From positions 35,513 through 99,512 of the forward strand of contig NZ_LMAS01000011.1 in the NCBI RefSeq assembly GCF_001509555.1: DNA of 64,000 nt. The letters run 5' to 3'. This document shows positions 59,102 through 64,000 of the stretch, piece by piece. The notes below the pieces were generated by a model that was given only the letters and a program-made list of their open reading frames with translations, had not been told where the DNA came from and searched no databases. The position numbers were made by a program, and so were the translations under genes. Source of the DNA: Bacillus sp. FJAT-29937. GTDB taxonomy: Bacteria > Bacillota > Bacilli > Bacillales > Cytobacillaceae. Positions within the stretch are counted from its first letter, which is position 1; every line of letters starts with the position of its first letter.

Positions 59102-60070
59102 ATGAAAAGTTATAAAAAGCTTTTATCCTTATTGATCATTTCGTTGCTTGCGGTGAGCTTAGCTGCTTGTGGGTCTAACCCATCATCAGCAGGGAAATCC
59201 GTGAATGAGGAAAAGCGAGTAGTGAAAATTGGCTATTTGCCGATTACTCATGCGGTTCCTTTGTACTTAGAAAATGAACAGGATTCGTTTAAAAACTTTA
59301 GATTGGAGCTTGTTAAGTTTGGTTCATGGCCGGAGTTAATGGATGCCCTTAATACAGGCCGTATAGATGGTGCTTCTGTACTTGTGACTCTTGCTTTGAA
59401 GGCAAAGGAGCAAGGAATTGATTTAAAAGCAGTGGCGCTTGGTCATAGAGATGGAAATGTTTTGGTTGCGGCAAATGATATTAATAGTGTTGAAGATTTG
59501 AAGGGGAAAAACTTTGCAATCCCTCATAAGTTTTCTACTCATAATATTTTGCTCTATCAAATGCTTAAACAGGCAGGGCTGAAGTATGAGGATGTAAAGG
59601 CTATTGAATTGCCGCCTGCGGAAATGCCGGCAGCCCTTTCTGAAGGGAGAATTTCAGGATATGTAGTTGCTGAACCGTTTGGGGCAGTCTCGGTAGCTAT
59701 TAACAAAGGAAAGGTTCTTTATCAGGATACGGATATTTGGAAGGATTCAATTGATTGCGCGCTCGTTTTAAGAAATGACTTTATCCAAAAAGAAAATGAA
59801 GTGGCCCAGGAATTTGTTAATGAGTATGTCAAAGCAGGCGAATTAGCCGAGAAAAAAGACGACCATACGCTGACGGCTTCTTCTAAATATATGAAGGTTG
59901 ATAAAGAGGTGATGGATCTTTCATTTCAATGGATTTCTTACGATGATTTAAGAGTAAATCAAAGCAGCCACGATCAATTAACAAAAACTTTAGTGGAAAT
60001 GGGCTTATCAGAAAATCCGCCTTCCTATGAGGAGTTTGTTGATAATTCATTATTTGATAAGGCGAAGTGA
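59102..60070 (+). CDS. ABC importer substrate-binding lipoprotein (SsuA/NMT1-like)
   Basis: 322 aa. Signal peptide with lipobox LAAC (LLAVSLAACGSNPSS), then NMT1/SsuA fold motifs: VKIGYLPITHAVPLYLENEQ, ELMDALNTGRIDGASVLVTL, FAIPHKFSTHNILLYQMLKQ, EGRISGYVVAEPFGAV. Binds a small organic ligand outside the cell; the identity is not visible. ATG 59102 has better spacing to GGAGG than ATG 59099. Confidence 0.9.
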   Translation: MKSYKKLLSLLIISLLAVSLAACGSNPSSAGKSVNEEKRVVKIGYLPITHAVPLYLENEQDSFKNFRLELVKFGSWPELMDALNTGRIDGASVLVTLALKAKEQGIDLKAVALGHRDGNVLVAANDINSVEDLKGKNFAIPHKFSTHNILLYQMLKQAGLKYEDVKAIELPPAEMPAALSEGRISGYVVAEPFGAVSVAINKGKVLYQDTDIWKDSIDCALVLRNDFIQKENEVAQEFVNEYVKAGELAEKKDDHTLTASSKYMKVDKEVMDLSFQWISYDDLRVNQSSHDQLTKTLVEMGLSENPPSYEEFVDNSLFDKAK

Positions 60071-60074
60071 TGAA

Positions 60075-60839
60075 ATGGGAAGTGTAAAAAAACTATCAAA
60101 TGTCATAGCTGGTTTTGTACTACTGATCGCCGCCTGGCAAATAACGATTATTATTGGAAATTATGATGAAGCCCTGCTGCCGCCGCCTCTTAAAGTATGG
60201 GAGGGAATTGTGTCGCTCATAAAGGACGGTTCATTCTTCGTCCATCTGCAAGTAAGTTTGATGAGGTTTTTAATTGGTTATTTATCGGCAGTAATTATTG
60301 CTGTCATTTTGGGGCTCATCTTTGGAAGGGTTCTAGCGCTATGGAATATCCTTGATCCGGTTGTGCAGGTTTTAAGGCCTGTTTCACCAATAGCGTGGTC
60401 GCCTTTTATTGTATTGTGGTTCGGGATTGGTGATATTCCCGCTATCGTCATTATTTTCATTGCTGCATTCTTCCCTGTCTTGCTATCAACTGTTTCAGCG
60501 GTAAGGAAAGTAGATCCAATCTATCTGAAAGTAGCTCAGAACTTTGAAATAAGGAAATCACATTTACTTGTAAAAATAATTCTTCCTGCCGCGTTTCCTT
60601 TCATTGCAAATGGCTTGCACATTGCCTTAGGAACTGCCTGGATATTCCTAGTCGCTGGAGAAATGGTGGGAGCGCAGTCGGGGTTAGGCTATTTAATAGT
60701 AGATGCAAGAAATTCAATGAACTTAGATTTAGTGTTGGCCGGTATTATTTTTATTGGGGTTTGCGGGCTTTTGCTTGATAAGGCAATTGGTTTGTTTGAG
60801 AAATGGGTAGATAGGCAATGGGGAAGAGCAAACCAATAG
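60075..60839 (+). CDS. ABC importer permease (SsuC-like)
   Basis: 254 aa, six helices. DEALLPPPLKVWEGIVSLIK, FGRVLALWNILDPVVQVLRP, SPIAWSPFIVLWFGIGDIPA, and the EAA-type loop YLKVAQNFEIRKSHLLVKII then LPAAFPFIANGLHIALGTAW are characteristic of nitrate/sulfonate permeases. ATG 60075 is 4 nt after the binding-protein stop; the frame runs back to 60027 but overlaps that gene. Confidence 0.92.
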   Translation: MGSVKKLSNVIAGFVLLIAAWQITIIIGNYDEALLPPPLKVWEGIVSLIKDGSFFVHLQVSLMRFLIGYLSAVIIAVILGLIFGRVLALWNILDPVVQVLRPVSPIAWSPFIVLWFGIGDIPAIVIIFIAAFFPVLLSTVSAVRKVDPIYLKVAQNFEIRKSHLLVKIILPAAFPFIANGLHIALGTAWIFLVAGEMVGAQSGLGYLIVDARNSMNLDLVLAGIIFIGVCGLLLDKAIGLFEKWVDRQWGRANQ

Positions 60840-60896
60840 CATATTAGGTTATTTAACTTAGAATTTATTAATTATATCTTTGAGGAGGAAAAGAAC

Positions 60897-61421
60897 ATGG
60901 CTTTATATCTTGTTGAATCTATTTTGAATCAGGCAGTAAATACAAAGGAAGCTTTTGAAGATAAAGTTTCTGAGGTACAGGAATCAGTTAGCGGAAAAAA
61001 TACGAGTTTAATTGAAGTTCAAGTTTCAAAAGAGTTTTCAAGAGCTTTCTTCATTTTTGAAGGAGAAGACCGCAATGCGATTACTGATAGTTTAAGAGAA
61101 TTAGGAATATCCGTTGCTCTTATTAAGCCGGTGCGTCTAGTTGGCCAGGAATTAGCAAAGGTTAAGGAGCAGAAGGAAAAAGTAAATTATTTAGTTGAGT
61201 GGAATCTCCCGGAAAACTTAACTATGGAGCAATATCTAGATAGGAAGACAACAAATTCCGTTCATTATGCAGAGGTTCCCGAGGTTTCTTTTTCCAGAAC
61301 TTATGTATGCGAAGATATGACGAAGTGCCTGTGCTTCTATGATGCACCAGATGAAGGAACAGTAAAAAAAGCACGTCGAGCGGTTAAAGCGCCGATTGAT
61401 ACAATCACTGAGCTTTCATAA
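60897..61421 (+). CDS. DUF4242-family protein (two ferredoxin-like halves)
   Basis: 174 aa. C-terminal half (about 92-174) matches DUF4242/SCO4226-type nickel-binding proteins: YLVEWNLPENLTMEQYLDRK, VSFSRTYVCEDMTKCLCFYD, KAPIDTITELS. The N-terminal half (MALYLVESILNQAVNTKEAF to about 85) resembles a diverged second copy. Small cytoplasmic protein; metal binding is inferred from the family. GAGGAGG precedes ATG 60897, 57 nt after the permease; a hairpin follows. Confidence 0.78.
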   Translation: MALYLVESILNQAVNTKEAFEDKVSEVQESVSGKNTSLIEVQVSKEFSRAFFIFEGEDRNAITDSLRELGISVALIKPVRLVGQELAKVKEQKEKVNYLVEWNLPENLTMEQYLDRKTTNSVHYAEVPEVSFSRTYVCEDMTKCLCFYDAPDEGTVKKARRAVKAPIDTITELS

Positions 61422-61431
61422 AAATGAAAGG

Positions 61432-61458
61432 GAAACCTCCTTTATGGAGGTTTTCTTA
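61432..61458 (+). terminator. Hairpin between the DUF4242 and dehydrogenase-like genes
   Basis: GAAACCTCC / GGAGGTTTTC with loop TTTAT, then TTAAT. Probably an internal, partial terminator. Confidence 0.75.
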
Positions 61459-61513
61459 ATAAAGGGTGAAATTCCTGGCTTGATTTTTCTAAAGAAAGGG
61501 GAAGGCCGCTAAT

Positions 61514-62569
61514 ATGAATTTTGAAAGTTTGCTGCAAACACAACTGAAACCGCTAGTCAGAAAGATAGATTCAGAAGCCTACTACCCGGAAGATTTTCTA
61601 AAGGCTATTGGCAAAGAGGGGCTGCTTAGTTCGAAGGATTTGCCGAAGGGAGAGTGTCTATCGCGAGAAGTTCATTTATTAAAAGAAACGGCAAAGGTAT
61701 GTATGACGACAGCTTTTAATTTATGGTGTCATTTAGCTTCTTTAACTTATATTCGACACACTGATAATCCATTTTTGAAAAATGAGCTTCTTCCTAAGCT
61801 TGAAAACGGAGAATTATTAGGCGGCACTGGCTTATCGAATCCGATGAAATATTATGCAGGTCTTGAGTCTTTGCATTTAAAGGCAAAGAAGTCTCAAAAT
61901 GGGTATATAATTTCGGGGAATTTACCCGCTGTTTCTAACTTAGGGAAAGATCACTGGTTTGGAATTATTGCTGAAGTAGATGAACACAAACGAATTATGG
62001 CTTTCGTCCCGTGCTCAGCTGAAGGATTAACTCTAAAGGAAAAAATAGAGTACATGGGAGTAAACGGAAGTGCCACTTATTCCTGTGCATTTAACGAAGT
62101 AAGGATACGAGAAGAGTGGATAATTGCTGAACAGGCAGATGAATTTATCCTTAATATTCGTCCGGCTTTTGTGCTGTATCAAATTCCACTGGGATTAGGA
62201 GTTACAGAGGCGTCGATTAAGTCTATTCAAAAGGTTTGCAACAAGCAGAGTGGGTGCAATCAGTATTTAGATATTCAAACAGATGAACTGCAAGTGACTT
62301 TAAATGAAATTGCTGGAAAAACAATCCAGATTGCTGAAAGCTACAATCTTTCTGAGAAATGGAACGAGTTACTGCAGCTAAGACTAGATACTGTGAATCT
62401 AACGCTAAAAGCTGTACATGGATGTATGCTTCATCAAGGTGGAGCGGGATACTTGAAAAATAGCGATCCAGCAAGAAGACTCAGAGAATCCTATTTCCTA
62501 GTTAATTTAACTCCGACAGTTAAGCACCTGCAAAAGATGATTCAGAAGAATATCACTTACCCTCTTTAA
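61514..62569 (+). CDS. Acyl-CoA dehydrogenase-family flavoprotein
   Basis: 351 aa. ACAD fold: helical N-domain (AIGKEGLLSSKDLPKGE), FAD/beta domain GGTGLSNPMKYYAGLESLHL, and C-domain GVTEASIKSIQKV, VHGCMLHQGGAGYLKNSDPA RRLRES. The usual catalytic Glu region is not obvious, so it may be one of the ACAD-like monooxygenases (DszC/SfnB type) that act on sulfur compounds. That would fit the SsuABC-like transporter upstream, but this is inference. GGGGAAGG precedes ATG 61514. Confidence 0.82.
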   Translation: MNFESLLQTQLKPLVRKIDSEAYYPEDFLKAIGKEGLLSSKDLPKGECLSREVHLLKETAKVCMTTAFNLWCHLASLTYIRHTDNPFLKNELLPKLENGELLGGTGLSNPMKYYAGLESLHLKAKKSQNGYIISGNLPAVSNLGKDHWFGIIAEVDEHKRIMAFVPCSAEGLTLKEKIEYMGVNGSATYSCAFNEVRIREEWIIAEQADEFILNIRPAFVLYQIPLGLGVTEASIKSIQKVCNKQSGCNQYLDIQTDELQVTLNEIAGKTIQIAESYNLSEKWNELLQLRLDTVNLTLKAVHGCMLHQGGAGYLKNSDPARRLRESYFLVNLTPTVKHLQKMIQKNITYPL

Positions 62570-62695
62570 ATTTATTTAAACGAGAGATAATTCGGTTGTA
62601 AAACCGAGTAATCAAATTTGAATTGCAGAAATGTGGGAGGAGGGAAAAGGGTCCTGATAATAATTCTGGTAAAACAGTCATAAAACCCCCTGATG

Positions 62696-62723
62696 ATTCG
62701 AATTACTATTGAGTAATTCGAAT
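62696..62723 (+). promoter_or_regulatory. Perfect inverted repeat ahead of the LysM gene
   Basis: ATTCGAATTAC / GTAATTCGAAT, 11-bp perfect arms around TATTGA, ending 34 nt before the likely start. Could be an operator or a 5'-UTR hairpin; no T-run follows. Confidence 0.6.
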
Positions 62724-62756
62724 TTCTATATAGAGAGATATGGGGGAAATGAAAGA

Positions 62757-63545
62757 TTGATCACAATTACAACCAAGCGTAAACAGAGAATTGCTGAGGT
62801 TCGCAAGCAAAGAATGAAGGCTCGTAATAAAAAAGTAGTTATAACTACTGCTGCTGGAGCTATTACAGCTATTATCTTATTAAATGGCAAAGCAGAAGCA
62901 CATAGCTCAGCCTATACAGTTAAACCGAAAGATAATTTATACAATCTTTCTAAAAAATATCAGGTGAGTGTTAAACAGTTAATAGAAGTAAATGGTCTAG
63001 ATACAGAAAAAATTACTGTGGGCCAGCGCCTTCTTTTACCTAATAAACATACCGCAGAGGGGGCTGTTTCATATACGGTCCAAAAAGGGGATACGATATA
63101 TTCTCTCGCTAAGCAGTATGAAACATCTATTCATGATTTAAAAAAGAAAAACAATATGAGTTCCGACAAAATAATTGTTGGGGAAAAACTCTTATTGCCA
63201 ACAGAAACTAGTAGCAATGTGGAAAGTATCTATACGGCTGTACCAGGAGATACGTTATGGGGAATTGCTAAACGCTTCGGTGTAACAGCTAAAGAACTTG
63301 CTGATGCAAATGGGCTTAGTAAGGAAATGATTCTAATTGGCCAGAAACTGAATATACCTGGGGCTGTACAAATTGCAGAAGCAGAAGTGGTTGGAGCAGC
63401 TGATAGTTTTACTGTAGAATTTACGGAGCAAGGAAAACCTCTTGTACTGCAAGTGCCCTATGGAACTGCTTCAGATTATCAGAAGAAATCCGGTCAGAAA
63501 GTGCATGTTATTTATAAAAATGGATCAGTAATATTGATATATTAA
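62757..63545 (+). CDS. Secreted protein with three LysM domains
   Basis: 262 aa. Basic N-terminus and signal/anchor helix (ITTAAGAITAIILLNGKAEA), then three LysM modules: YTVKPKDNLYNLSKKYQVSV, YTVQKGDTIYSLAKQYETSI, YTAVPGDTLWGIAKRFGVTA, each ending in LLLP/LNIP. A C-terminal domain of about 45 residues follows (SFTVEFTEQGKPLVLQVPYG) without a known catalytic motif. Binds peptidoglycan; no hydrolase domain is visible. TTG 62757 (GGGGGA upstream) is preferred over TTG 62709, which lies inside an inverted repeat. Confidence 0.82.
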   Translation: MITITTKRKQRIAEVRKQRMKARNKKVVITTAAGAITAIILLNGKAEAHSSAYTVKPKDNLYNLSKKYQVSVKQLIEVNGLDTEKITVGQRLLLPNKHTAEGAVSYTVQKGDTIYSLAKQYETSIHDLKKKNNMSSDKIIVGEKLLLPTETSSNVESIYTAVPGDTLWGIAKRFGVTAKELADANGLSKEMILIGQKLNIPGAVQIAEAEVVGAADSFTVEFTEQGKPLVLQVPYGTASDYQKKSGQKVHVIYKNGSVILIY

Positions 63546-63567
63546 AATATTGTGTGAAAAAGTATAA

Positions 63568-63596
63568 GTCGCTCTTTATTAAGAAGAGCGGCTTTT
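63568..63596 (+). terminator. Rho-independent terminator
   Basis: GTCGCTCTT / AAGAGCGGC (with flanking A/T pairs), loop TATTAAG, then TTTTAT. Confidence 0.88.
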
Positions 63597-63683
63597 ATAG
63601 TATTCTTCTTTCTTCATAAACGTTGAGGAAATCATATTCTATAAGAGTGTTTTTTACTTTATAAAATAATTTCAATATAATTG

Positions 63684-63712
63684 TTGACTTATAGAGAATA
63701 TGATTGTAATAT
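63684..63712 (+). promoter_or_regulatory. rRNA promoter P1
   Basis: TTGACT, 17-bp spacer, TAATAT. Confidence 0.75.
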
Positions 63713-63775
63713 AAAAGTCTCGCTACGAAATACAGGCGAGAAGATAAAAAGAATCTTCATATAACAATTTAAGTG

Positions 63776-63804
63776 TTGACAAAAACAAATGAGATTGTTA
63801 TTAT
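63776..63804 (+). promoter_or_regulatory. rRNA promoter P2
   Basis: TTGACA, 17-bp spacer, TATTAT. Consensus -35, about 200 nt before the 16S gene. Confidence 0.85.
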
Positions 63805-63849
63805 GAAAATCTGTCGCAAACGCGATAGAAAATTATTTCAAAAAAGTGT

Positions 63850-63878
63850 TTGACATCATGAAGATAAGCTGATATAGT
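63850..63878 (+). promoter_or_regulatory. rRNA promoter P3
   Basis: TTGACA, 17-bp spacer, TATAGT. About 100 nt before the 16S gene and followed by the rrn leader TTCCTTGAAAACTGAACGAA that I know from Bacillus rRNA operons. Confidence 0.88.
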
Positions 63879-63980
63879 ATTTACTTGTCAGCAACATTAG
63901 TTCCTTGAAAACTGAACGAACAAAAACGTCAACGTTTTAGTCTTTTTATCAAAAAGACATTATGAGCTAATCAACTCAAC

Positions 63981-64000
63981 TTTATTGGAGAGTTTGATCC
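63981..64000 (+). rRNA. 16S rRNA gene, first 20 bases
   Basis: TTTATTGGAGAGTTTGATCC is the 5' end of Bacillus 16S rRNA (the 27F primer region begins at AGAGTTTGATCC). The rest lies beyond the window. Confidence 0.93.

Overview
The window is a chromosomal segment of a low-GC Gram-positive bacterium of the Bacillaceae. Evidence: strong AGGAGG-type ribosome binding sites, many TTG/GTG starts, a PaiA that I recall as close to the B. subtilis protein, Bacillus-type families (YerD-like glutamate synthase, MhqR/MhqO/MhqD, YitT, YrdB, DUF3231, BmrC/BmrD-type exporter), and at the right edge the promoters and first 20 bases of a 16S rRNA gene. All assignments come from reading motifs; no database was searched.

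Layout. 1-4.8 kb: end of a di/oligopeptide ABC operon, a decayed enolase-superfamily gene and a D-aminoacylase-type amidohydrolase. 4.8-5.7 kb: transposon debris (IS110-family transposase start inside a perfect 20-bp inverted repeat). 5.8-11.4 kb: YerD-like FMN/Fe-S protein, MFS carrier, two small unknown genes, sugar dehydrogenase-like lipoprotein. 11.5-22.8 kb: quinone/catechol-type stress genes (three ring-cleaving dioxygenase paralogues, MarR regulators with visible operators, flavin reductase-like protein, MhqD-type esterase), interleaved with a MarR/YczE/PaiA locus and an unusual UvrA-like ATPase. 23-36 kb: membrane proteins, DMT exporters, LysR and PadR regulators, DNA glycosylase, DUF3231, acetyltransferase, a frameshifted NERD gene, ECF sigma/anti-sigma pair. 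36-42 kb: PadR-DUF2812 pair and a heterodimeric multidrug ABC exporter behind a leader-peptide attenuator. 42-53 kb: S66 peptidase, OppA-like lipoprotein, GlcD-like oxidase, MBL/TetR/YrdB operon, and a MutS2-like protein lacking the Smr domain whose leader carries a 7-codon ORF and two terminators. 53-64 kb: acetyltransferase, phosphoesterase, hydroxyacid dehydrogenase, amino acid permease, VanZ protein, a five-gene ABC importer/DUF4242/acyl-CoA dehydrogenase-like cluster, a LysM protein and the rRNA promoters.

Most interesting signals. (1) The long leader of the MutS2-like gene looks like a ribosome-controlled attenuator: promoter, ORF MSVNVLN, a sequence complementary to that ORF, and a CATAGC/GCTATG/CATAGC switch ending in a U-run. 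MutS2 proteins act on stalled ribosomes, so an antibiotic- or stall-induced ribosome-rescue or resistance factor is a reasonable hypothesis. (2) The bmr-like exporter has an analogous 22-codon leader and terminator. (3) The UvrA-like protein appears to have three modules in a non-canonical order. (4) Three families of dispersed intergenic repeats fill most non-coding gaps.
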